Shown in pieces: positions 23,357 to 35,790 of a DNA stretch of 64,000 nucleotides. Source of the DNA: Ctenosaura bakeri (Eukaryota; Chordata; Lepidosauria; Squamata; Iguanidae); contig CAOLHI010001650.1 of the NCBI GenBank assembly GCA_948474755.1, positions 248,001-312,000 of the forward strand, read 5' to 3'. The first letter of the stretch is position 1; each line of letters begins with the position of its first letter. Both the position numbers and the translations under genes were made by a program. Below the pieces are notes generated by a model. That model saw nothing but the letters and a program-made list of their open reading frames with translations. It searched no databases and was not told the origin of the DNA.

Positions 23357-23795
23357 CAAGTGTATCTCAGTTAAGTAGATGTGTTCCTGGGCGTTACTTC
23401 TTTTAATAGAAGCTTTGGTACCTGAGGCAGCAATAACATGGAAAGAATAGGGAAAAGATTTCTATACCACAAAAGGGAAGAACAGTTCAAAAAGCTTCAG
23501 CAGACATTTTATCCAGAACTAACAATATTCAGATGTGAAATGAGATAACCAGGTCAGGTCAGGTCAGGTCAGCCTTACATAAGTAAAAAACATTTTGAAC
23601 TTTCTAGAGGCTTCTTTCATTGAATCAAGGGATGAACTCTTCTTCCATCAGCTTCCATGTTTCTAGCTATACAGAGGTTGAGAAGGAAAAGAAGGAGTTT
23701 GGTGGGCATAAATAGCCTTTTTAAAAAGGAGAGTCACTTTCAGAGGCTTTGTATGTCTGTATATATCCACAGTCTCTTAACACTTAAGGCATGAA
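23357..23795. mobile_element. Tigger/pogo-like element, family A copy 3, reverse orientation
   Basis: Starts caagtgtatctcagttaag with tgtgttcctgggcgttact, the complement of the right end of the other copies, and ends near cttaaggcatgaa. TA dinucleotides flank it (23355-23356 and 23796-23797). An internal stretch is the complement of ccctattctttccatgttat in copy 2. Confidence 0.7.
23551..23571. repeat. AGGTC x4 tandem repeat
   Basis: Four perfect AGGTC units followed by A, so overlapping AGGTCA nuclear-receptor half-sites occur every 5 bp. It lies inside the Tigger-like element at 23357-23795. Confidence 0.9.
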
Positions 23796-23799
23796 TAGT

Positions 23800-26700
23800 C
23801 TGTGTTAAGTAACCTTATTTCCCAAAGTATATTACAGGGCTGGAAGAGGTATGGAAAATGGGCAAATAAAATGAAGAAATGTTTCAGGCTTTTTTTAGCT
23901 TAGGAAAAAAGTGAAGGGGGGTTTGCGACAGAGGTGAATAAAATTGTGTGTGATTTGAGAAAAAAACAGGCAATGATGAATTTTTCTACCTTTCTGCAAG
24001 GAGAGATCTAAAAAGAAGTAAATGGTTGGAGATTCAGGATAGGCAGAAGGAAACACATACACACAGAGTGCATTTTTACATTGTGGAATTTGTTACCACA
24101 AGAATTTGTGGGGTCTGCCAAATTAGATGGCATTTTTAAAGCTTTACAAATGATTGTTTATATTAAGTACATTGCATTAATTTTGTGCATTTATATTGAA
24201 TTGTGTGTGAAGTACTAGCATGAGCATAAACCTGCCATCATTACTTAGCAGTCTGAGTAAAGTACTCTGCTTTAAAATCTGGGTATGCCTTGAACTTGAC
24301 TATGGAGCAGCATGGTTACTTAGAAGTATGGGCCAGTGTGATCAATGGTACTTATTCCCACATAAGTGTGTACACAAAGTTTAGTCTTAAGGCTTTCAGG
24401 AAATGTTCTTGAAAGTTGTTATTGTGCCTACAGGGTCCTTTATCTGGTTCCAGCTGGGCACACTTAAATAATTTCTTGTGTTTGTCTGATTTTTTTTGTC
24501 TCAGCTCCTACTATTAAAAAGAAATTGACAAACTGTAATTTTTTTTTAAAAAAAATCTGTGCTTTCTTTGATCATTAATAAAATACTGTGAAATAAATGC
24601 TTTGTAATAACCTCAGGTTGCAATGACTTGTTTCAGCAGAGGTGTTATCTGTTTTAGCATATTTATAATCTTTTTTCTTCATTTTATTAATCAAAGTCAT
24701 TATGTACCAATCAGGAATAGTTCATGCCAATAACCCTGAGGAACAGAATCATCAGTTTAGGAGAGGCACATCTGGCAGGCCAGTTCCAACTTGAGAAATT
24801 CTTTTGAAGACATGATTACTTGTATCAAAAGAACAAAGCCAGATATGGTTTGTAGTAAGATAAGATAGAAAATACTTCTCCTTTCCAACTTCAGTTTAGA
24901 TATGATCAATCTTCTTTAGCCCTCCTTGTTCATTATTAGACTGCATGTGCTCTTCTGTGGTAGCTCATTCACAATTCATCATTTTTTAGAAGCCAGGAGA
25001 AAATGTTTCTCTTTTTCTGGGCAGAGGAACAGTTTTGATCAGTTTAAAGGTCTAGCTTTGGTGGTTACCTTTGGTGTTCTCTCTTGTACTAGATGAAGAA
25101 TGTATTTGGCTTGAGTTTACTTTTTAAAAAGGATTTTTTTTAAAAAAAATATGGTATTCAATGGAGGTGTTATTGTATAGTATATTTTTAGCTTAGTCTA
25201 TTTTTAATTCTAATATATTTTTAGTACATTGCTTCAAGGTACCCTATGGGGATAAGAAAGATTTGTATCTTTAATTAGCTAAATCAAGTAACTAACTTGA
25301 ATTAGCTGAATTGGCTAAAACAGCCTTAATTAGCTAAATCAACTGCCTTACTTGTTTGAGGAGTGAGACTGTGAGTTTACAGGGGTGCTGCAGAGTTCTG
25401 CTTCATGTCTCAGCCTCATAACTTTTATGCTCCTGTCAACTTGTGCTGCCTGTTTACAAGTTCAGCTGCAGCTTCCGGAGTGGGGAGATTACGGCGCTCA
25501 CAGATGCTCCAAATGTGTGACAGAGGGTTACATTGGACAGGAGTCTCTGAGTAGAAGAGTCTCCCTGCTATAAGATTTGAGTAGCCAGCACAAGGGAGCA
25601 TAATGACAATGCCACTGCTGAAAATGTGTTCCTGTTCAGAATATAGAAAATTTACCCTTTTGGATTTATAATTCCCAGAATCCTCCATCTGGGATGGATG
25701 CAGGACATGCTGGCTAAAAGATTCTGGGAGTCGTCCAGAAAAGTAACATTTCCAAGTTTTGCGTGTGGCACCCTTGTACTGTTTTTTCTCTCACATGAAT
25801 TCTCTCACAGAAAAAAGAATGCCTTAGAACAAGTCAGTTTAGTATTTTGTCCAGCTGAATATAATCTTATCTATGTTGACTGAGAGTATCTCCCAGAATT
25901 TCCAATGGGAGTCTTTCCCAATCCTGTTTACTTCCCCCTAGTAATTTCTAAAAACTTTATTTGAGGAAGACATTTATGTAAGGTCTTGTACAGTATCAGA
26001 TCACTGCAATTCCTGGTCTTGATTTTCTTTTCTTGGTTCTTTTTATAGCAGTAAGTGTGATGTGTCTGCTATGGAGAACTAAGGGAGACAAAATAAATTC
26101 CTTTGTTTTGCTAATGCTGGTAGTTTCTTTTGTTATATGGGAGCCTGTGAACTCCTACACTGGGGAAGAGGTTGGCATTTATTGCTAAGCTGAGGTTTCC
26201 AGTTCATAATTCCAATTCTTTACTCGTGCACCAAGGAGTGGTACTTAGGGACATCATAGGATTGCTAAAATTAAAGCAGGATGAAGGGAATAATTCATAC
26301 TTAATTCTCCAGTAACTTTGTTGGGCTCCACAACATGTCTGTCACAGATGCCTGAAATGGTGCCCATCCAGGCCTTTTGCCACTTCATGTTTCGCTTTTA
26401 TGCTTTTTTCTTTTTTAAAGTTTCAGTGTCTGTTTGAGTCCTTCAGGTGAAGAAAAATTGATTGTATCTGTGTGATTGTATGATGACGTAATGACTAAAT
26501 GTTGGTGAATGGATGGGAGTGCATGGGGTGCATATTTGTGTGTATTGGGAAAAGAGTTTAGGAGTGATCTGTGTGTGGATAGGGCAAATGTATATGGGGG
26601 TATTTTTTTATGTGCTTGCAACATGTGGTGTTTGCTTCTTGTGTGCAATTTTTTGTGAAATTTTTATCTGTGAAAATATATTTGGTGGAATATATTAACT

Positions 26701-26945
26701 TTAGAGGTAGTTCAGGGCAATAATTGGCTTACCTTTCTGTGGAGTGGGCATTCTGTTGCAGTGAACTCTGTAGATTTGGAAAATAATCTCTCTTCCAGGT
26801 AAGTATGATTAGTTTGAACAATAATCAGCATCATTTAAGTTTTCCCTTTTACAAAGAACATTCTCTTGTCTGTTTTAAGAGAGATCAATGCACATATAGA
26901 TCTACATTTATGACACTAAAAGCTTAATTAGGTGGACTTCATAGG
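23800..26945. other. Unassigned AT-rich sequence
   Basis: No coding seen. A repeated aattagctaaatcaa motif (25273-25345) and a diverged 'attcccagaatcc' repeat piece (25665-25735) are the only structure noticed. Confidence 0.5.
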
Positions 26946-26947
26946 AC

Positions 26948-27570
26948 TGGAAAGAATATTTGAATATATTCAAAAATGGTTGAAAAATATGTTTTTCAAG
27001 TGTTGAGAAACCCTGATGAGAAAAATCTTGGACTGATGAGAATCTTCATAGTTTGAAACTATTGTGCACAAAATTTGCACATGGTTGTTTTGTTCAGAAA
27101 ATATAATTTTCTGTATCAGAAACAGCATTTTCTGCATTGAAAATAACATTTCAGTGCAGAAATATTAATTCCTACACAGAAGATCCTGTTTTGTGCTCAG
27201 AAAATACTATAGTGTTTTATTTATTTAAATGCTGTAGGAATTTATTCTCTGTAAAATCCACTCATGTAGATTTGCAGAGAAAACAGTGTTTTCTGAGCAG
27301 AAAACAGCATTTTATGCATAGGAATTAGCATTCCTGCATTGAAATATTATTTTCCACATAGCAAATGCTGTTTCTTAAGCACAAAATTCTGTTTCCTATG
27401 CAAGGCAACCACAAACAAATTTTGTACAGAATAAGTCTCAAATTGTGAATAATTTGTAAAAACTGTGGTTTTCAAAGATTTTCTGAAAATGAGAAGAAAA
27501 TTGCAGAAATTACTTGTTGCTACCTTTAAGAAGAAACTTGGTGAAGAATTACATCCCCAACCATTGACCC
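26948..27570. repeat. Dispersed repeat with internal gcagaaaatgct-type modules, longest copy
   Basis: Begins ggaaagaatatttgaatata and contains loosely repeated modules of about 25-30 bp (gttcagaaaatataattttc, gtatcagaaacagcattttc, gagcagaaaacagcatttta), ending with a gaaaattgcagaaattactt tail. Similar copies: 41790-41935, 58588-58985, 61597-62070 and a piece at 2195-2330. No family name recognised; internal open frames are translations of the modules. Confidence 0.7.
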
Positions 27571-28366
27571 CAACCACTCTATGAAACTGCATATTTGATT
27601 TGGATCTGGGTTCAGATTCTATTTATGGGCCAATTCACAGATTACACAGAAAGAAAATTTGGTTTTATCACTCTATATCCACCCAACAGGAAGGTGCAGT
27701 ATACAGTACAGTTTGTTGTGTTGCTTTTGGCATTGAGCTGGAAGTGTACGTTAATGTCTTTGATTCTCTGGTTGAAAATATGTGTAGGTATATGCTGCAG
27801 TTTCCCTATGCTGTTTTGTCCAGGATGTTGGTTCCTTGCTAAAAATAAAAGCAGCTACCATATCTGTTTAAAATTATGGACACAGATAGGTTTACAGAGT
27901 GAAAGTGGGTATGCCATAGCCATCAACATTTCACAAATGAAAACTAGGACACATATGACTAAACATCAGAGTATGGTCCAGATGACAAAATTTATGAATC
28001 AGTTAAAATAAACAAGCTAGGAGAGACTGCAGCAGTTTACTTTTGCTTGAGCCTGCTGGGAATGGCAAGAATCTGCCTGTTCCTCTCCTCTCCACTCTGC
28101 TGAGTTAATTAAGTGTGAACTGTTTTTGCATGTTGAAATCAGAACATTTTAAATGAAAAAATGGGACAGCAGAAGATTAATTGAATCTGTCCCTGCTGAA
28201 TCAGGAAAGTCAAAGTGTATGGGTATGCTGAGTGTGGCATAGTTTGTGTCTGCCTGTCCTATTTTTGTTGCATATGACTTTGTGTTGTAGACAAGGTGTA
28301 TTGCTGAGAAACTCATCTAAACATATTCTGAAGCTTCCATGGGAAAGGGAGGAAGAGCACACCTAG

Positions 28367-29136
28367 GGCCCTTTTCGCACCTTACCTTGATAGTGCGATG
28401 AACTAGAGCCCTCACGATATTGCCACTATTGCAAGAGGCTGAGTAGAGAGCCCCTTGCAGTCTGCACACCGTAGGGCATTCACAAGAGAGCACCAATCCC
28501 CGCCCGGTGCCTTGTCCGCATGTCGGGATCCTGGGCCATGCCCAGGTCCCACCCTTCCCCGCCCCACTGCCCCTGATTGGTTGGTGGTTTTTCTTTTTTT
28601 TAAAATTGTTCCATCAACTATCGTGCTAACAGGCTGTTTCATACTACATTGGTAACAAGCTAATGTGCTAACGATAGCGCCAGGTTTAAAAAAAACACAC
28701 ACAGTCGGCTGGACCCCAGGGGCTGCTGTCGTCTCAAGTGTGAGTGGCGATGCAGCCCCAGGGTGGCCTCTCGTGGCGATGTGTTGTGCAGTGTTCCCTG
28801 CTGCGATGGGGGCAGTAGCCGGACTGCTGCTGGGCGGAGCGTCCCCTGGGAGCTGCAGCATGAGGGACAGGCAGCAGGGACTGCCCACACCCCGCCCACT
28901 CCCAGGTCTTTCTCAGAAGCACACCGGACAATGGCTCCACAGGCCCTCTGGTCGCGCAACTGATGTGTGAAAGGGAGGTTATTTTTGCCTTTCAGGTGAA
29001 AATATGAAAACCCGCTATCAGCACTATCCGTGGCTGTGATAACACCTGGTTCGCCAGAACGTCATGCGGTACGGCGGCTTGTGAAGGGGGAGGAAGCATG
29101 CCTAATATGCTTTGAAAACACCATGCAAAAAGGGCC
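28367..29136. mobile_element. GC-rich non-autonomous DNA transposon, 770 bp, TAG target duplication
   Basis: Ends GGCCCTTTTCGCA (left) and the complement GCAAAAAGGGCC (right) form a terminal inverted repeat of about 13 bp, flanked by TAG on both sides (28364-28366 and 29137-29139). The inside is CpG- and GC-rich and carries a smaller inverted repeat (ctatcgtgctaac near 28618 against gtgctaacgatag near 28665). Several open frames of 60-158 codons on both strands are by-products of GC content and match nothing I know. Its ends and 3-bp duplication resemble the foldback family at 13.9-15.6 kb, suggesting mobilisation by the same or a related transposase. Confidence 0.75.
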
Positions 29137-29139
29137 TAG

Positions 29140-32100
29140 GTCTCAGGACAAGCACTATGTACACTGTGTGCCTTGTTCCCTTGCTAACCAACACCCCTCT
29201 GAAGTGGCAAGTAATGGCTTAGCTCCTAGTTTACAGTTCAACCCCTATATTTTGTTTTTTATGTATATGCTGGTAGAAGCGATCTCTAGATGTCCAACTG
29301 ATACTTCTAGCCATTCTCATTGTCTGAAGAATTGGTTCTGCCACACTAACATCTCTAAGCTGCTGCTGGTGGTTACACATTTCCTTTGTTAATTTTAATT
29401 GGGCCTGGAGTGAGTGAAATCCATTCTCTCATTTGCTGTTCCATTCAGATGGTGATTTTCTCAAGGATAAGCATTATATAAAATGCTTTTCTTTTTAGGA
29501 GAGGGGGATATTGTCATTAGCAATGGTGGAAGCATGTGTTTTTTTTCTTTTTCTTCTTAATATTTTTGTCTGCTTCCATCAACAGATGTCATAGCAGAGC
29601 TTTTCTCAGGTGTTTCTCTCTTACAGTTCTTCAGAACAATTCTGTGTCGCGATATACATTTGTTCCTGGGCCTTGTGGTTAAAAAAAAAATGGCAAAAAT
29701 ATGGTCTTGAGGAGAAAAACTATGGCAGGAGGTGTCCACTGGTGGGTGCTACACACTATTTGTGTTACCAAATAGGTAAAAGCAGGAACTGCTGCCAGTA
29801 GTGGCATCAGCCAATAAGCCTTCATAAATCGAAACTATATCATGTTTTCAAATGTTTCAAATAGTTTTTCAGAACTTGAAAACATTGCCTTTTTGAATGA
29901 CAGTATCCAAAAAGGAGTCTGGGAATTGTAATCAAAAAATAACTTTTTCAAAATCTGTTTTTGATGCTACAGGTTCCCACTTCTCTTTCATTTCAGCAAC
30001 CCTGGTTTCAACTCCCAAGTTGCTTCAGCCAGCAGTATTGCAGATGTTGCATCTTTTGTGAGGAGCTTAATGTTTTTACAGAGAACTCTTTGTTGTTGTT
30101 GTGTACCTTTTCTGACTTATTGTGATTCTAAGGTCATGGTCTATAAGGTTAACCTCTTCTGTCTTCTGAGGCTGAGAGAGTGTGATTTGCCCAAGGTCAT
30201 CTGGTGGGTTTCCGTGGCAGTGAATGCTCACCCTATGCAATTGCTTCTCCTTGCCTTTCTGAAGGTTTATGCTGCCGGTCTGTGCAAGGAAACCTATCCA
30301 GGAAAAAAAACATACACAATCTGCACCTCCTCCATTTGTTTATTCAGCATTCTTTTGTTTTTAAATGCTTGTTTTTGATATGCATTGACTCACAGTTTAG
30401 GCTAACATTCCAAAATGTTGGTAGAGTTGGAAGTATTTGCTGTAACTTGTAGGTCGTAAAAGAAGGAAATCAGGCATAGTCTGCATGATCACTACCTCTC
30501 TTTTTTCTTTTAATCTTGGAATTTCTGCTATGATTAAGTAAAGATAAGATGCTTGGTTCCATCTACCAATAAAATGTTCTGTCAGAGTGGCTTGCTCACC
30601 TTCCTGTATCTCCAGACTTTAGAACTTGTGCTAATCACCCAACCACACTAAATCCTCCTTGAGTTTTGTGTTGTTAGCTCATTCTCTATTAAGACTTATG
30701 ATACGAACACTCTTGAGAGCCAGCTCAAGGGCCAGCTGCTGTGGCATCCTAGATGAACACTTTTGTGAATTACTCTTGATGCTAATGGTGATTCCAAGCC
30801 AAAAGAATTTTGGCTTATATACTTGACAGCCTGGGTGAAGGATTAGGAAATGGTACAGTATAGTCAGAGAAAGATGTGGATCTGGCTAGCAAAACATTTG
30901 GCTAGCAATTGGCTAGCAAAAAGGAGACTTTGAGGAGCATAGAGATGCAAAGCTGAGGAAAAAAACCCAGAAAAGCCACACCCCCCCCCAATAATTTCCG
31001 CCCATGACTTTTTTTCCTGGAAAAAATGGAAAAATTGAAAAACCCTTCACGTTTCTTTTAGAATGATGATTAAACTGTGTAAAATAAAGTGCCCAAGTGT
31101 TCCCCTCTGTCATGTCCTGCTTCCAGAGCATGGACTCTGACTCAGAGTCTGAAGCAGAGGGCACACCAGAGGCTGAAACAGAAGGCATGCCAGGGCCTGC
31201 TGTACAGCGAGAGGTTACGGTGCCAGAAACAGAACAGGGGATGGTGCCAGCTCCAACAGAGAGTCCTGCCTCTTCAGATATAGAGGAACGCTTACCTAGA
31301 CCCAGCTTCACACAGCACAGGTGGCAAAGAGAGACTCAGTGTTGCACTCTCAGAATTTGTAACTGGCAACAATCAATCAAGGCGCAGCTGCGCTAGGCTT
31401 TGGGTATATTTAGCTGGCGTCCTTCCCCTTCAGGAGTTGTCAGAGCTTATCTGACCTGCTACCTTGCTGGATGCCTTGACAAATGGATCACTGCAAATCT
31501 TTGCTTTAGTATACTATTTTCAGTTCATTTTTTGGTAATGAATGCTTTATATCTGCCTGATGTAAGTTTAGAGGAAACAAAATAATTTTCTCTGTTTTAC
31601 TAATATTGGTGGTTTCTTCTTTTTTTTATTGCTTTCCCACCCCTGTTCCTAATAAAGTAGCAAAACCAAAAAAGTTCCAAACAGTTCAGGACCTTGTAGT
31701 TCAATTTGTAACAAAATATGTATTTTTTTTAAAAAGGGAGAGTTCCATTTGTAACTATTGTTGGAATAAATTGGACTGTTTGTATAGCAAATATGATAAT
31801 TTTATGAGAAACAAAATGTTTCTCCAAACATGGTGGAAATCTCGTCCATCCCTCTTAGAGGTAATTTTTGAACATTTTGGAGCAAAGACTGTTTTTTGAA
31901 AAGAAGTTGCATTTTTTTTTACCTGTGGTGGAGCTGTATGTGGCATCCACTTAGTGGGATCTACTGCCAAAGACATGAGAATTAAAGAGATTAAAGGGTA
32001 TGCATCCCACAGTCCTTACATGTAGATAATCCACTCCCAATTACCTGAAGCTTTCTTTATTCCAGTAGTATAATGGAGGGAGGAGTCATTTTGTTGCTGA

Positions 32101-33760
32101 TTTTGTTAAATAACTTAGCAATCCTTACAGATTGTTTGTAGATCACTAAAATTCTACCAATAAATCTAAGTTAGAGGTGGGAAAAATCTGACCCAAGGGC
32201 AACTTACACCCCCAAAGACCTTTGTAATGACCCCAGCTCCCTTTTTCTGGTAATAGAGTTCAGCCGTCCTCCCAAGTTTTTTATGTAAAAGATGTATTTC
32301 CATATGTTTGGGGTATGTTTATGTACCCTGTGAAGCTCCCAGAGGGTCCAAGAATTAAAAGAAAAGTCCCTCCCATATCTGCCACAGATGCTTAGCCCTG
32401 TCCTAGATGTCTGTGCTACCCACCTCTGCTGTAATGTGACCAGAAGGCAGGACTCTTCTGCCTTTGAAATCTGTGTAGTAGAGGGGAATTCTGATGAGGC
32501 CAATTTTCATGCAGAAATTTGAAAAGCTGTACCTTCCAAAACTTCCCCTTCTACACAGTTATTAAATGCACAGGAATGCTGTTCTCTTGTTCGTCTTATC
32601 ACCATGTGACACCATTAGTGTCTCAAGCTAAAGCACAAATAGTTTAGGAACCCAGAAAAACAGTCAATGTTATATCTAATCAGAGGATCTATTCTATAGT
32701 GACCAACATCTTATTCATCAAATGCAAGCACTTAAAACCTTCTTAGAGTACTGAATTGTGCAATGTCCTGTGCAGCAGAATGTGAGAAATTTGTGTTTCT
32801 TATTGACTGCTCAAGTGGTTATCAGTGCTTCCACTTAGTCACTGGACTTGTTACTCTGTGATTCAGTCAGACTGGTCAGGTTACATTCCCAAAGGACAGT
32901 GGTGAAAAGTAGCCTTAAAGATCATTGAAAATTTTAAACAAAAATTAAAGGAGAGTTTGTAAAGAACTGGACAACCCATGGCTGGAATAATTAAATGCAG
33001 CATACCAACTGTACCTGTCAGATGCCTGGCACTTGTTTTTCTAGCCCCAGAGCAGGTGGCAGAAATGAGTAGTTTCTTGAATGTCCAGTTGGCAGTGTAT
33101 GGTGTATTGAATCACAATTTGTACAGAGCTTGGCTCAGAGAAGAAGAAACTGCAGCAAGCTGAAAGTTCTGATTTGCGATAACACACCTTTGAGATGAAC
33201 ATAAGAATCTGTTGTATACCATTTCTGTCTTTTGGTGGGTCTCACCCTTATTGTTTACACTTTGGATAGGTCCTTCTTCTAGGTCTGCCTGGAGAAGTTA
33301 GGGATGGAACCTGAGATATATAAATGTGTGGTCTACAACTGAGCTATGGATAGCATTTTCCCATAGAGAAGATAAGATAAATTGCTCTGTCCATCATAAC
33401 TGTTTTTCAGAACATAAGAGAATAGCTAGACCTCACTTAAACTGACAGTGGGGAGAGCTTGTACAGAAGGTGATGTTAATGGAATCCATTGAGAGCCAGG
33501 ATGATTAGGACTGTACAAGTTGACGGTGTGGAAGTGAATTAGCACTTAGTACACATCTTTCAGAAGAGGTGATAGCTTATACTGGCTTCAATCTGCTGAT
33601 AAGGGAGCAACAGCATTTTCTACTATCTGGACATTGCTTTGAACTATTTTGAAGGGTGATCTCTACCTAGAGGTAGGCATCTAAATGTGACCTGTGCTGC
33701 AGCTTGCAGATCACTTTAGCATGGAACAACAATGCTGGTTGGGGCTTTTTGACCCACTAA
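29140..33760. other. Unassigned sequence
   Basis: Contains a SINE-like piece (30085-30250). The Glu/Pro-rich frame at 31097-31396 (SESEAEGTPEAETEG) could be chance translation of a GA-rich stretch; no gene is claimed. Confidence 0.45.
30085..30250 (+). repeat. SINE-like interspersed repeat
   Basis: gttgttgttgtgtacctttt, ctgacttattgtgattctaa, ctgaggctgagagagtgtga and ttgcccaaggtcatctggtg follow the order of a widespread reptile SINE-like repeat. Family name not certain. Confidence 0.45.
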
Positions 33761-33763
33761 GGC

Positions 33764-34566
33764 AATAGTTCCCAACTTTCTTTTTCACTAGCAGCCCTTC
33801 ATATTAATATTTCCTCACACACTACACACTGGGGCTTAGGACAGCCTTCATCTCATATATATGAAAATCCATACTTCATTTATTGATCACATTCTCTTTT
33901 TACCTGTTTGAAGAACTGAAGACTGTGCCTTCTCACTGTTTTGCACTAAATTGTTTTTCACTAAACCAGTGACTAAAAATGTTAGACATGTCCTGAGAAA
34001 TACTTGGTAACTGGTCATTATCTACATTATGTCCCCCTCCCCCTACTTTTAAGATGCTGGTTTTCAACCACTGATCCATATCTGATGATACAGAAATTGA
34101 AAAATTAATTTAAAGCTTAAAGCAATGACAGAGGGAAGAAATGCAGAGAAGATCTGGAAGAACTCATTCACCGAACACTGCTCACAAGACTAACTCGAGA
34201 TGCCTGCTTATATGTACACTGGTACCAAATGACAGGACTGGAATATTTGTGGAGGAGAGTGATAGCTGAGCCTGTGAGGGGTGCACCGCTGAACATGTAC
34301 ACTGTAGTGACATGTTCACAGCACATTGTTTAGGGAGGGACTCTCCACCATTTGCCAAAATAACAAAGCAAGGGAACAGAGCTTTTATCATGGTTACATA
34401 GCAAAGGAAAACTGTTTCACCACTCAATGTTCAATTAATTACACAACTTTTGACTTGTATTGTTGATGTATGTGCCTTTTCCTGCCATTATTCAATTTTT
34501 TTGTGTACCCCTAAATGTCCTGGTACATACCTTAGGGATATTTATATCCCAGGTTGGGAATCACTG
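33764..34566. mobile_element. hAT-like non-autonomous element, old
   Basis: Left caatagttcccaactttctt and right cccaggttgggaatcactg are imperfect inverted repeats of the TTCCCAACCTGGG type seen in hAT-derived vertebrate repeats. The 8-bp target duplication is no longer recognisable. Confidence 0.55.
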
Positions 34567-35604
34567 CATTCTAAAATGCAGTGTTACCCTGGGAGTATTG
34601 ATTCTGCAGCTGTGCCATTTGAAATTCAATGATTTCTGTATTATTCTGTAATTAGAGATGACCCTACTCTTTGTGCAGTGCCTGCTTAACTCCCAATAGC
34701 CGTCCCAACCAATAGTTGTGTTTAAGGTATACTTAAGTCTAGCAAAGGAGTCACCTCTGGTCACTTCAATCTCTTTTCAGCCAACCCCAAAGGCATTATG
34801 CCTGGTAATGTGCAATACATTTAAGCCAGTGAGCTAGTATTATGTTTCCTGCTGGCAGCAATCATTCAGTACATCCTGGGGTACACATGAGCATCTGTTA
34901 GTGGGTGTAGGGGGAGAGCAACCATGTTGGAAGCTTCTGGTAGCAGCAGCCATTCTGTGAAAGTAAATATTGATGTTTCCCCAGATTTTTTTTTATTTTA
35001 TTATATGAAATTACTATGTGTTGAGGCATGAGAATATGAGAAGGAGGATGAATTCACCATTTTCATCATGATTATCTGTACTAAGTCTCTAGCTTAGACA
35101 GTACTATCCCAGACACGGTGTTAGATCCACTCTTAGAGTAAGCCTACTGAAATCAATGAAACTAATTACTTATGCTAATTATGTTGATAGCAAGAGGTCT
35201 GCCTTTTGCATAACTTAGTCTAGATCCAGTCCTTGGATGCATATTTCCAAAGTTTCAGCTCATTGTTGAAGAGATGCAAAAAATCATAATACTTCTTAAA
35301 ATAAATTGCCTGCTCCTAAAATGGGAATTTCCTTGATATTAGCCTCTTCTACATGTTAAGATTTAGTGCTGTTCCATGAAAGTAACATTAAATTGCTTTT
35401 CATTATGAACTGGGAAGAACGTTGTCACATCATACACAAATAAACTCAGAATATAGTTCCAAGTAATGTCAGCATTGAGTCACAATCACTGGAAGATCTG
35501 AGTGTAGCATGACGTCCGAAAAAGCCTTTCTTCTATTGTCTTTGGTCAAGTTTCACAGTGAGAAGAAAAGTATTCATTCACTTTTGTTATGGCTATCTAC
35601 TCAC

Positions 35605-35790
35605 ATAACAGATTTGATCTGCTGAGTTTTCCATCATTTATTTAGTTCTCATAGCAACCTTGTGGAGGTAAGTGACTCCAGTTCCTGCTTCACAGATGAC
35701 AACAAAAAGTGAAAAAGAGACAAACTCAAGCATGATGCAGTAGTTGATCTTGAGAGATTCGAGCCCTCAGGCCCAGCATGCTCTCAGCTA
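35605..35790 (-). mobile_element. MIR-like tRNA-derived SINE fragment
   Basis: On the minus strand it shows a B-box-like ggctcgaatc, then tttttgttgtcatctgtgaa and cacaaggttgctatgagaac, the order of the MIR/core-SINE central and 3' parts. Diverged. Confidence 0.5.

Noticed and set aside
27595..28011. 138-codon + strand frame
   Set aside because: No motif or domain, AT-rich chance composition, and it starts at the edge of a dispersed repeat.
28412..28970. Overlapping 100-158-codon frames on both strands
   Set aside because: They lie wholly within the GC-rich transposon at 28367-29136 and have no recognisable domain.
31089..31396. Acidic open frame rich in Glu, Ser and Pro
   Set aside because: It translates a purine-rich stretch, with another frame open in parallel. 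No start context or domain supports a gene.
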